This document shows, one piece after another, positions 21,954 through 32,308 of a stretch of 64,000 nucleotides of DNA. A model generated the notes under the pieces. The model worked only from the letters and a program-made list of their open reading frames with translations, did not search any database and had not been told where the DNA came from. Each line of letters begins with the position of its first letter. Positions within the stretch are counted from its first letter, which is position 1. Source of the stretch: Gnomoniopsis sp. IMI 355080 (Eukaryota; Ascomycota; Sordariomycetes; Diaporthales; Gnomoniaceae); assembly GCA_027946555.1 (NCBI GenBank), contig JAPEVC010000029.1:141157-205156 (forward strand), in the 5' to 3' direction. Both the position numbers and the translations under genes were made by a program.

Positions 21954-22910
21954 TCACCACCCTCGGCCAGCCAACCTCTCCTCCTTCCTCATGTTTCCGC
22001 AGTTGATACCAACCATGGCCTCGCCGAGACCAGTGCTGCATTCAGCCAAGACCTTTGGGTCTTTGTAGTGAGTAGTGGCCTTGACGATGGCCTTGGCGCG
22101 CTTAGCTGCGTCGCCAGACTTGAAGATACCACTTCCAACAAACACACCGTCGCAACCAAGCTGCATCATCAGCGCGGCATCAGCAGGTGTGGCAACACCC
22201 CCTGCCGCAAAGTTCACGACCGGGAGCCGGCCCAGCTCGGCCGTCTGCTTCAGTAAAGCGGCATCACAGCCATGCTCCCTTGCAAGCGCCCGAATGCCGA
22301 CCTCCCCTTCCTTGGCCAGCACGGCCTGCGCCCTTGCAATGTCTGCGTTGACCGTCCGCATGTGCTTGACAGCCTCCACCACGTCACCCGTACCCGCCTC
22401 GCCCTTTGTGCGTATCATGGCAGCACCCTCGGCGACCCGCCGCAGGGCCTCGCCGAGGTTGCGGCAGCCACACACAAAGGGAACGCCGAACCCGCTCTTC
22501 TCCACGTGGTAGGTGTCGTCAGCCGGCGTGAGCACCTCGGACTCATCAATATAGTCCACGCCGAGCGCCTCGAGGATCTGGCACTCGACAAAGTGGCCGA
22601 TGCGTGCCTTGGCCATGACGGGGATGGTGACGGCGTCCTGGATCTCTTTGATCATGGCCGGGTCCGACATGCGCGCCACGCCGCCGTCCTTGCGAATATC
22701 GGCGGGCACGCGCTCCAGGGCCATGACGGCGCAGGCACCAGCCTCTTCGGCGATGCGGGCCTGTTGTGCGTTTACCACGTCCATGATGACGCCGCCTTTG
22801 AGCATCTGGGCGAGACCGGCCTTGACGGCGAAGGAGGTCTTGGAGTTGCCATTGCCGTTGGTAGCCGGGGCGGCCAGATTCAGTGTAGGGTTGCTGCCGT
22901 TTGTTGCCAT
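21954..22910 (-). CDS. pdx1: Pyridoxal 5'-phosphate synthase, synthase subunit (Pdx1/Snz)
   Basis: Makes vitamin B6 (PLP) from ribose 5-phosphate, glyceraldehyde 3-phosphate and ammonia. The ammonia comes from the Pdx2/Sno glutaminase encoded next door. Single exon, 318 aa, starting at MATNGSN; upstream in-frame codons have no ATG. The highly conserved TIM-barrel pieces are all present: KGGVIMDVVNAQQARIAEEA, ACAVMALERVPADIR, MAKARIGHFVECQILEALGV, RTKGEAGTGDVVEAVKHMR, NFAAGGVATPADAALMMQLG and DGVFVGSGIFKS. Cytosolic dodecamer in this family. It is divergent from pdx2 with a 1.05-kb shared promoter carrying a Gcn4/CPC-1 site. Confidence 0.98.
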   Translation of the reverse strand: MATNGSNPTLNLAAPATNGNGNSKTSFAVKAGLAQMLKGGVIMDVVNAQQARIAEEAGACAVMALERVPADIRKDGGVARMSDPAMIKEIQDAVTIPVMAKARIGHFVECQILEALGVDYIDESEVLTPADDTYHVEKSGFGVPFVCGCRNLGEALRRVAEGAAMIRTKGEAGTGDVVEAVKHMRTVNADIARAQAVLAKEGEVGIRALAREHGCDAALLKQTAELGRLPVVNFAAGGVATPADAALMMQLGCDGVFVGSGIFKSGDAAKRAKAIVKATTHYKDPKVLAECSTGLGEAMVGINCGNMRKEERLAGRGW

Positions 22911-23955
22911 TTTTGTATGTGGGATTTGAATGATATTTGAAGGGGTGGATCTCTCGTGAGAAGGTCGACGACTCACAAGGATGTTGATGAGAATGCGGGA
23001 GAGTGCAGAACAACGTTCAGAGCCGCCAACGTAGTGATCACAAGGAGTAATAAGTAATGAGGCTGCTGGTTTTGGTCTGCGCCAAGAGGGAAGAAAAACT
23101 TTAAGTCGATGACTGGACGATGCAAAACTTCTAGAAGAATTCCATGCAAACAGGGGCCCCGATTGTTATGTACTATGGTGATAGTACTGGGCTCGGCAGT
23201 CAAGGGCCAAGGGTGCAGCGAGATGGCACTAGTGAGGTACCTAGTTTCCAGATTCGCCACTTATACCGCGATAATCCAGAGCCGCTTGTCTGACAAGACC
23301 CTGGTCGATACGCAGCGTCGAATTTGCACCGAAGCCAACAAAGACATGTACGACTCAAGAAGGTTGTAATGAAGGAAGTATAAACGAAAAAAAAGGCAGC
23401 GGGAGCCTCCGATCACGATGACCTGTCAAGTATTGTCTGCTGGTCCTGGGCGCCCAGATCTTCTACAGCACATAGTGACTGATACTAGTGACTCAGGGCC
23501 CCCAATAACCCGATGTCGGTTCCCCTTCGGCAAGGATACGAAGCGTTTCTTTTTGTATGACGTCCAAGAACCAGCTGAAGTACACCCCAACTTAATTAAG
23601 CAAAAACTCTATTTATGTGGTAGTGCGTAGTGCGCCAACGCGCCATTAGCACCAGCAGGGGGCCCTGAGCCGCACTAAACTACTCGAAACCAAAGAAATC
23701 CGGTCCACGTCTTCGCGATTTCTGCGTGTCACGACTCGCTGCTATCAATGTCGAATGAGCTTGTGAAGATTCAAGGCCGTATATCACCTCGACCTACCAT
23801 AATACAGAAACCATTATTTTCTGCTCACCGATGATCACCAGGCAGTCTTGTTGGCAAACTGTAACTTGACTCTCGAACCGGCAGAAGCATTCACAGACAG
23901 TTGCCAACTACCCACACGCAGACACCCTCGGGCAGTTCTCACAGCAATCAAGCGA
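22911..23955. promoter_or_regulatory. Shared divergent promoter of pdx1 and pdx2
   Basis: The two PLP-synthase genes are head-to-head, as SNZ/SNO genes are in yeast. No gene is seen inside. TGACTCA at 23489-23495 is the clearest element. Confidence 0.65.
23489..23495. promoter_or_regulatory. Gcn4/CPC-1-type site TGACTCA
   Basis: A perfect TGACTCA lies 461 bp before the pdx2 start and 579 bp before the pdx1 start. Yeast SNZ1/SNO1 respond to Gcn4, which gives the match meaning, but a single 7-mer can arise by chance. Confidence 0.45.
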
Positions 23956-24846
23956 ATGGCGGTCTCTGTGGGCGTATTGGCCCTTCAAGGCGGCTTTCTC
24001 GAGCACTTATCCCTTCTTCACAAATCAGCAGACTATCTCCAGCGCTCGTCTCGAAACAGTAAAAACATCAGTCTCACTTTCGTGGAAGTGAGGAATCCCC
24101 AGGACCTAGCAAAGTGTGACGCTCTGATCATTCCTGGCGGGGAGAGCACCACCATCGCTCTGATAGCTGCACAGTCTGGCCTGTTGGAGCCATTGCGAGA
24201 TTTTGTCAAGTCAGCCACATTCCGCTCTCTGCATCATTTGACGTATTCTCGCACAAGGTCACGCTGACTAGGTCCATGCAGGCGGTCACGAAAACCAACC
24301 TGGGGCACATGCGCGGGACTGATCCTGCTGGCCGAACAGGCCAACGCCACAAAAAAGGGCGGCCAGGAACTCATTGGCGGTTTGGATGTGCGCGTGCATA
24401 GAAACCACTTTGGTCGTCAGATTGAGAGCTTCGTGGCAGACATTGAGTTGCCCTTCCTGACGCAATCGGAGGTGCTCTCGGACTCGGACGCCGCGGCCCC
24501 GTTCTCTGGCGTCTTCATTCGGGCGCCGATTGTGGAGCAATTATTAGAAATGCAAGATGCGTCATCAAACATTGCCGTGGAGCCAGGTGTACAAGTGGCG
24601 ATTGGAACTTCTTCTGAGAAAAAGGCCAACGTGGAAATTCTCGGTGTCCTGTCAGATCGCATCAAGAGGGTACAAGGAGGACCAGCAGCGGGCTCGAACG
24701 AGGTGCAGGGTGGCGACCTCAACGATATCGTTGCTGTCAGGCAAGACAACATCATGGGAACCAGTTTCCACCCGGAGCTGACAGACGACATTCGCATCCA
24801 TGTTTGGTGGTTGGAGCAGGTCTTGAAGACTGTCCCGTCGGTTTAA
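23956..24846 (+). CDS. pdx2: Pyridoxal 5'-phosphate synthase, glutaminase subunit (Pdx2/Sno)
   Basis: Class-I glutamine amidotransferase that passes ammonia to Pdx1. Exons 23956-24209 and 24282-24846 (72-nt intron, GTCAGC to TGCAG) give 272 aa. The start MAVSVGVLALQGGFLEHL is the conserved N-terminus; upstream in-frame residues are not. The oxyanion region is GGES at 61-64. The nucleophile is Cys95 in WGTCAGLILLAEQ, created across the splice junction region, and the partner residues are His248 and Glu250 in TSFHPELTDD. About 60 residues between GLDVRVHRNHFGRQ and VFIRAPIVEQ are longer than in bacterial PdxT, as usual in fungi. Confidence 0.96.
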
Positions 24847-25805
24847 GTGGTCGCCATGCCGATGTTCTCCTTTCTGTCCACAAGTTCATAGAATTCAGCG
24901 ACTGCGTTGAAAGCTGAGCATTAGACATAATATATTGTGTTTGAATAGACCTCTGCTTGAAGGATGTAAATCGAGCTGCTGCATTTTATGTAGATGGAAA
25001 TCTTCAACTAGAACGTTTCAAGAGGGCGGTAAATCGAATTCTCCCGTCTTCACTTCGCGGACTCTCGGGGGATTTCTGCACATTTTATTCAACAGCAAGC
25101 ATCGTGCTGTGTAGCTGTTGATTGTGGTCATGATGAGGGATAGAGGGTGCTCTCTGATGAACCGTGAAAGGGCCGTCACAAGCCATTGAGTTTCCGGGCA
25201 GAAGCTGGGTCGAACTACCAACGAAAGCGTAGTACAAAAACAGTCCCTGACCCACGCTTTTTCCAAATTAGAGTGAGCTTTCTTATTCCTCTCGTCAGCC
25301 ATAGCGAACGCTTTCGCAGAGGTACCACACCCCAGTCGCATCTCATTGCACGAGGCGTCTGTTGCCTAATGACAACGGCCATCAAATTATGTATTTCCTC
25401 GGAACACTTATGAGGACTATTTCACGCGGCGAAGCCTCTCGGTATCCATATTTGTTTCGTGGTTGTAAACAGGAAGACTGGATTTCTACCATTGAGAGCA
25501 GCCTGGAAATGCCGCATGATTCAGCAATTAGATCTTTCCAATTCAAGATGATATACCAGCACATATAGCAGTAATAGTACCTAGTTCGCTCAAATACATT
25601 TCATTCTCCTGCCCCCGCACATGTCCCTGCCATTCCTGTGGCAAGTGTCCTGTGCTATCATAGTACATTTATCTCATCGTACACGTGTCTGAGCAAAAGC
25701 AAATTGATACGAATGATCAGTGTCTCGAGCTTTCCGCGTCTCCTTTCCAAGCATTTGGACTGTTCTTTCAAATCCTTCCCTACACTTCCTGAAAATCACC
25801 ATATC
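24847..25805. other. Convergent 3' intergenic region
   Basis: About 960 bp between the ends of pdx2 and the flavin monooxygenase gene. AT-richer than the genes; no coding or RNA signature was found. Confidence 0.5.
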
Positions 25806-27480
25806 TCAGATACTTCTCCCTTGATCCCGATTCCCAACGTGACTGCTTGGCCGTCCCAGCCCATTGCGGACCTTGTCCTCTATCTCTATAATGTTCCTAG
25901 GTAAAGCGATACCCAAGCCAAAGAAGACGAAGAGCGCCCACTTCCAGCGGAAGGGGTTGAACGCGACACTGAATGTAAACCACCAAACTAATTCGAGGTA
26001 AGTGAAAAAGTCGAACGCTCCAGTGGGACTGAACGACTTTAGCAATTTGGTCATATCGATCCAACGTTTCATCCAGAAAGGGCTTGGGCGTGTGAGCGGG
26101 TCCACCAAGAACATCAGCAGGATGCGCGTGTAGATGCCGATGTGCCAGTTACCGACGGAGCCAATGCCTGAGAGATAGGTGCAGTTGATGGCTGCGATGC
26201 TGGGATGGACAGGAGGAATAGTTTGCAGGTACCAATTTGGTGCACCATAGGGCTCCTGGAAGCTGTCCTCTGGCAAGAAAGACAGGGACGGCCGCTGGAA
26301 GCCTGTTGCCAGGACTATCATGTCCGCATCGATCGTGTCTTCCTTTCCTGGGCCGCCAGGGGGTACACCTTTGTTGCGACGATTTACTTTGACACCATTC
26401 TCTTCGACAGACTCGATATCGCAGCGGACCCATTCTGCAGTGCCGGAGCGGATCTTTTGCATCACGTCCGAGTTGACCATGGGTGTGTCCATGAAGATGC
26501 CCTTGTCGTGGGGAGCAATGTCCTCTAGATCGCGGTAGAACAACTTCTTGAGCAACAACTCGGGGATCCAGGAAAAGATGGTCTCTTGCCCAAAGATGTT
26601 GAAGGCGAGAAGGGTATCAACAATGGCGTTTCTCGGGATGATCCACTTGTCGCTGCGGGCGAGGATATAGATCTTTGCAGCCTCTTCGTTGGCGGCGAAT
26701 TCCAGGGCCTCTACTGCACTTGCGCCGCCGCCAATGACCACGATCTTCTTGCCTTTGGCCTTCTTCCCCGTTAATTCACTTGAGTGGTAGATAGGACCGC
26801 GGAACTTATCCATGCCATGGATGTGAGGTCCTAACAGGCATGTCAGAGTCATGTCCAGAGTGCTCGTTCAATCTACTTACGCTTTGGCTCTCCGCAAGTG
26901 CCCACCGCTGCGATGAGACCGTCAAATTTGCCGTAGGAAGGATCATTGAGGATCCACCGGCCCTGATCATCTTGATAGACCTTATCGATCTTAACATTGA
27001 ACTTTGTCTTGTTTTGTAGGCCGTATTGCTTCCACAATTGGCGAAGTTGACTGAGAATTTGCTGTCTATCCGGATATCCACTTGTCCACTGGACAGTCGG
27101 GAAGAAGCGATACATCACAGAATGGATCTGGAGGCTTGACGTATTGTTGACACGCTGCATAGAGATTCCGCGATCAGCAAAAAATCCTTGGTTTCTTGAT
27201 ATTTTGATTCTGGTTCTGAACTCACACTCCATATACCACCGAGCTGGTCCTCGCCCCCTGCCTCGAAAATCGTGCAGTCAAAGCCATGGCCGACACAATG
27301 AGCCGCAGCGGACACGCCCGTGATACCGGCGCCAATGATGGCGACGTTGGGCCTTCTCAAAGGTCTGTCAGGGTCCGGAGGAGAAGGTGAGAGTATCTTG
27401 CTGGTAAGATACTGCCCAATCTGATACGTGAACAGGACTGGGTGGATGAGGGGATTCTCGACCTTGGATTCAGAAGGCAT
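25806..27480 (-). CDS. Flavin-containing monooxygenase, possibly membrane-attached
   Basis: NADPH- and FAD-dependent oxygenase acting on N, S or ketone groups; the substrate is unknown. Exons 27480-27226, 27154-26881 and 26830-25806 give 517 aa. The FAD motif GAGITG is at residues 50-55. The FMO fingerprint FxGxxxH is at 186-192 (FRGPIYHSSEL), and the NADPH motif GGGASA at 210-215. LATGFQRPS marks the second nucleotide-binding half. A hydrophobic stretch near the C-terminus (WWFTFSVAF then WALFVFFGLGIAL) suggests membrane attachment, likely ER, as in FMOs. The start MPSESKVE is the first ATG in frame. Baeyer-Villiger activity is an alternative. Confidence 0.9.
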
Positions 27481-28181
27481 CGTGGAAAGCTTTGCAGCAG
27501 GGTGGTCTAGCGAAGCGGAAAGTTGCAACGAAGGAGAAGGGGAAGCTAAGATAAGTGAGAGTACAATTCTAGAGACAAGACATATATTAGAAGACTTCAA
27601 TTGGAATACTTAGGAATTGAGTTTTGCTTCTGATGTCGCACCATTTCGAAGAATCGAGAAGCTATAAAGGTACAGTACTGGACATAGCTCTTCCTTCTCG
27701 GGTGGTTTGATCCGAAGCTGCTTGGTAGCCTTTACGTCATCTCCAAGTCAGAACTTGACAATTGACATGTGAAAAGCTGCAGGCCCCTGGAAAACCTGGA
27801 AACGGCGGCAGTAGGCGCTCAGGGCGCCCTGGCGCCTCGGTGCCGGTGCGGGAGATCGTCTCCTAATGCTACTGTGCACCACCACCAGCAGCATTAAACA
27901 AATGCCCACTTCTGCCACTGTGCCCACAGGATGACAGTGCCAAATGCAGTCCTGTAAAGCAATTGACACAAAGTTCAATATGGTAAAAAGATAGCATGTG
28001 TTTCGCATCGGGGATACCCCACAGCACGAGGTAGCCGAGCCCATCAAGTTTTATTCATGCACAATTTGCCGAGGCACACTACTTTTCCTGTGTTTGGCCT
28101 GGATGTTGAATGACCCAGAAAATGCTGGCTGACATGCAGATGCATTTGAATGGGCGAACTCTTCTATCCAGTATGTATGAA
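27481..28181. other. Promoter region of the flavin monooxygenase gene
   Basis: Lies upstream of the monooxygenase start and downstream of lcp5 (both minus strand). No gene or distinctive element was found. Confidence 0.45.
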
Positions 28182-29294
28182 TTATCGACCCTTGCCTCTG
28201 TCCCTGCGACCACCATCCAAAACCTTGAGACGCTTCTCGTAGCGCTCACCCATTGCGGCATTACCACTGCCTCGGGGGCCATCGGCGGTCTCCGGGCCTC
28301 GCTTGCGGCTCTTCTCTAACAAGGCCTTGGTGCCGCCGCCGCCAGTCTTCTTGGTCATTCTGTTGATCCTGTCAACGCCCATGCTCAGGTCCCTGAACTC
28401 TTCACCACCGTAGTTCATTCGGCCCCTGCGAGCGTCCACCGCGGCCTGCTTGGCGCGGTCTGTCTTGCTAGCCTTGGCCAATCGCACAAAATTGCGCTCT
28501 TCGTAGTTGCGACGCTCGTCTTCTTCCTTGCGCTCGCCCGCTGTCTTGAGTCGCCGGCCGAACTGTACGATGTTGGTACCAATACTGGGCTGCGCTTGCG
28601 GCGCGCTGGACATCTCGTCGGCGATAAATTCGTCCATAGTAGCAGACTTGATTGGACCTCGCTGTCTTCTCTCTCGCGTCTCGGTTGTAGGCATAGCGGT
28701 AGGCGCAATCTTGGGAGGCTTGTAGACGCCATTGGTGTCCTTACTGGACTTGCTAGTAGATTCGGTGGTATGTCGAGCAAGTGCGCCTAAGCTGGGGCGG
28801 AAGGCCAGGTCGGACACGTTGGCTGAAGCGGCCTTTTCGGTGTCGTCGTCGTCGGTAGCTCCGTCGCTATCAGACCCAGACTCTGATTCGGAGATATTGT
28901 CTGCCGCAGCTGCAGCGGCCTTTGCGTTTCGTTCTGAATCGTCGGCCGCGCGCAGCACTTTTTCGATTTGGTAGCGCAGCTTGTCCTCCATGGGCCGAAC
29001 ACCCTTCTCAAGGTACAGCCGCAGCTCGACTAGTTTCCTGACGACCTCATCGTCAAGGCTTGACTCATCTTCCGAGTCACTGGAGTCGGCCTCTTTCGCT
29101 TTTCGTAATTTGACCAGAATCAGGAAGACCAGGTTTTGCAGGTAGGAGAGGAGGAGCTCGTTCTTGACATCGAGTAGGGAAATGCCATCTTTCGGGGCGT
29201 CTACCGAAGGAATCTTCTCAGTAGCCTCGAGTGTAGAGGAAATAGATTGCTTTAGAGAGTCCAACAGGACTGGCAGAGAAGTTACTGCCGCCAT
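28182..29294 (-). CDS. lcp5: U3 snoRNP / SSU processome protein Lcp5 (Sas10/Utp3 family)
   Basis: Nucleolar factor for early 18S rRNA processing. Single exon, 370 aa. The N-terminal Sas10/Utp3/C1D domain spans about residues 5-120, with LLDVKNELLLSYLQNLVFLI and VELRLYLEKGVRPMEDKLR. An acidic Ser/Asp-rich linker follows (SESESGSDSDGATDDDD). The conserved C-terminal half shows DEFIADEMSS, then ERRNYEERNFVRL, and ends in a very basic RYEKRLKVLDGGRRDRGKGR. Length and order match fungal Lcp5 and human neuroguidin. It is head-to-head with the TM9 gene across 603 bp. Confidence 0.94.
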   Translation of the reverse strand: MAAVTSLPVLLDSLKQSISSTLEATEKIPSVDAPKDGISLLDVKNELLLSYLQNLVFLILVKLRKAKEADSSDSEDESSLDDEVVRKLVELRLYLEKGVRPMEDKLRYQIEKVLRAADDSERNAKAAAAAADNISESESGSDSDGATDDDDTEKAASANVSDLAFRPSLGALARHTTESTSKSSKDTNGVYKPPKIAPTAMPTTETRERRQRGPIKSATMDEFIADEMSSAPQAQPSIGTNIVQFGRRLKTAGERKEEDERRNYEERNFVRLAKASKTDRAKQAAVDARRGRMNYGGEEFRDLSMGVDRINRMTKKTGGGGTKALLEKSRKRGPETADGPRGSGNAAMGERYEKRLKVLDGGRRDRGKGR

Positions 29295-29897
29295 GGTTGG
29301 GAAAGGGTTTTTAGTTGAGGGATGGAGGTGCTAAACAAAAAAGGGCTTTGAAACATTTTTTTTTTCTTTGGCCGCTGGAACATTACCTGCAAGCATGGCC
29401 TGCAGGCTTGGCAAATTCTGGGGCCTGCCTGCCAGAAGAGGCTGCAAGGGGCAGAAGCCCACATTGTGGGTGAAAGGGACTGAGGACCAGGGTACCCAGG
29501 TATGACTAAGCAACCTTCGACAAGGATCCTCTCCCTGCGGTTGTGACGACTTGCTAAGCAACTAAGGAAGGTTATACTGTGTACTCGCCGAGAGTTTTGG
29601 AAATATTGCGAAAGCCAGCTGGCTGAACAACCAAGGGAGAATCCCCAACTATCAACGCCAGGACTTGCTGCCATTGGCACTCAACACATATTTTGTGATC
29701 ATCACTAGAATTCCTGACAACAGCTGTGATGCTCGACGCTGGTTCCAGATTCCTCCACATCTGCCCAAGAGCTTCGAGCACCACCACCATCCATCTCCCC
29801 TCCACAACTGCCATCTGGTCTGTCTGGCCACAATCTACCACGCACCTGAGCAATTAGCTGACTGAACATCTACTGAAATAGAGGACTCTCCCACAAG
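29295..29897. promoter_or_regulatory. Divergent promoter region, lcp5 and TM9 gene
   Basis: 603 bp between two head-to-head housekeeping genes. No TATA or gene is evident; contains a T9-type run near 29359. Confidence 0.45.
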
Positions 29898-31907
29898 ATG
29901 CACATGCCAAACTTGGCGTCGCCATCCATGGCGGCGCTGCTCTCAACAGCCCTCATCCTCCCCCAGCTTGCCTCCGCTTTCTACCTGCCCGGTGTTGCGC
30001 CAACCTCCTACAAAAAGGGCGACAAGGTGCCCGTCTATGTCAACACTATAAAACCAGTCGCCGCCCCTGGTGACCAGATGCTCCACTCGGTTGTCGCCTA
30101 CGACTACTACCTGCCCATCTTCAAATTATGTCAGCCCGAAGGAGGGCCCCAGCCCGTTAGCGAGAGTCTGGGAAGCATCCTGTTCGGTGACAGGATCATG
30201 ACCTCCCCCTTCGAGCTGAAGATGGCCATGAACGACAGTTGCAAGGCTCTCTGCGAGGTCGATTACACCGCTGGATCCGCCAAGTTCGTGAACGAGAAGA
30301 TCGATCTGGGCTACAGTTTGAACTGGCTGGTGGACGGGCTTCCCGCTGGACAGGACATCACCGACGAGCTCACCCACACCGACTTCTATAGCCCCGGTTT
30401 TCTCATTGGGGAGACCATTGATGACAAACAAATTTTCAACAACCACTACGATATAATCATCGACTACCACGAGGTCGGCGGCAACTCAAACCAGTTGCGC
30501 GTGGTCGGCGTCATCGTCCAGCCGCGGTCTATTGACTACGGTGACAAGGAGCCCGATTGCGCCGACAGGACCTATCCGCCCGTCCACCTCTCCGTGGACG
30601 GACAAACCAAGGTCAAGTTCTCGTACGAGGTCTACTGGATAAAGTCACCTACTGCCTGGGCGACCCGATGGGACAAGTACCTCCACGTGTTCGACCCCAA
30701 GATCCACTGGTTCTCCCTCGTCAACTCAGCCGTTATTGTAGTCTTCCTGGTTATGACGGTCATGTCGGTGCTTGTGCGCACGCTCAAGAAGGATATTGCC
30801 CGATACAACCGCCTGGACTCGATCAACCTCGAAGATCTCAATGGAACGTCCGTGGTGGAAGATGGCGTGCAGGAGGACTCGGGCTGGAAGCTGGTGCATG
30901 GCGATGTCTTCCGCACGCCCTCGCGTCCCCTTCTGCTCTCCATACTGCTCGGAAATGGCGCACAGCTGTTTGTGATGACCGGCTTCACCATATGTTTTGC
31001 GCTGCTTGGATTCCTCTCTCCATCGAACCGTGGGTCCCTGGGCACCATTATGGTCCTTCTCTATACGATCCTGGGCTTCGTCGGTGGCTACGTATCTTCG
31101 CGGGTGTACAAATCCCTCGACGGTGAGCAGTGGAAGCTGAACATTGCCTTGACACCACTATTGGTTCCTGGCATTATTTTCTCGTCTTTCTTCCTCCTGA
31201 ACCTGTTTCTGTGGGCAAAGCAATCCGCAGGTGCCGTGCCTTTCACCACCATGCTCGTTCTCGTCCTCATTTGGTTCATTATCTCCGTACCATTGTCGTG
31301 TGCTGGCTCTTGGGTAGGGTTTAAGTCACCCGCGATCGAAGCCCCGGTCCGCACGAACCAGATCCCTCGGCAGATCCCACCGCCTACGACTTATCTCAAG
31401 CCCATTCCGTCCATGCTGCTCGTCGGTATCCTGCCGTTCGGCGCCATCTTTGTCGAGCTCTACTTCATCATGAGCTCGATCTGGTTCAGCAAGATCTACT
31501 ACATGTTTGGGTTTTTGTTCTTGTGCTACGGTCTGATGGTCATCACATGCGCGTCAGTTACTGTGCTCATGGTGTACTTCCTGCTATGTGCCGAGAACTA
31601 TCACTGGCAGTGGCGTTCATTCCTAGCCGCAGGCATGTGTGCCGGATATATATTTCTTAACGCGATGATATACTGGGTCACGAAGTTGAGTCTTGGCGGC
31701 CTAGTGGGCAGTGCGCTGTACATTGGGTACAGCTTGTTGGTTTCTTTCTTGTTCTTCATCTTGTCGGGTAAGTGGCTATTCGGCCCCCAGTGTGCTACGT
31801 CACATGTATCACTCGATTTAAGCTAATGTTCATGTACAGGTACCATTGGATTCTTTTCCAGTTGGTGGTTTGTCCGGAAGATTTACAGCTCCATCAAGAT
31901 TGATTAA
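29898..31907 (+). CDS. Transmembrane 9 superfamily protein (Emp70/Tmn2-like)
   Basis: Nonaspanin of the Golgi/endosome system, linked to protein sorting, adhesion and metal balance. Exons 29898-31767 and 31840-31907 give 645 aa. A signal peptide ends near ASAFYLPG, followed by GVAPTSYKKGDKVPVYVN, a lumenal domain of about 250 residues and nine predicted membrane spans from residue 280 on. Hallmarks are VFRTPSRPLLLSILLGNGAQ, LGFVGGYVSSRVYK and YWVTKLSLGG. The last exon encodes the end of span nine and the tail RKIYSSIKID, whose KxD ending is the COPI/Golgi retention signal of the family. Reading through the intron would lose this signal and add an unrelated tail. A second ATG two codons in is equally possible. 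Confidence 0.96.
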
Positions 31908-32308
31908 ATGCATAGCAAAGCATGTCCTGTGGCAGGACGTTTGGGACCGTCATTGGGGAGAGAAGCGTTTGTATAGTACTTTAGATTGTACGATCATGAG
32001 CAGAACATTCGAGGGCTATTGCCTGGTGCGATGGGAGCCTTGGAACTGAATGGCTAAGCGTGTCGGCAAAGGGTCGCTAGGAAGAGATAGCTCGGCGTCC
32101 AGGTCAATGGCATGTTCTTTTACGTCTGACCTTTGGCTTTCATGTCAAGGCTGAAGATGCCTCTATCGACATTCCTGACCGTACCTGCATTGTCGACTGC
32201 AAAGGGGCAAATTACAGCATCAAAAGATCTTCTCCGACAAGATCCCTCTCGTTCTCAATTTTTTTAATATTTTTTTATAGATCTTTAAAAAAGGAAAGTC
32301 TAGGCAGC
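31908..32308. other. Convergent 3' intergenic region
   Basis: Separates the TM9 gene and med4. A/T-rich runs near 32255-32290 could serve 3'-end formation; nothing coding is seen. Confidence 0.5.

Noticed and set aside
22272..22940. 222-codon plus-strand frame opposite pdx1
   Set aside because: Shadow of a highly conserved gene; His/Asp/Gly-rich composition is typical of antisense frames.
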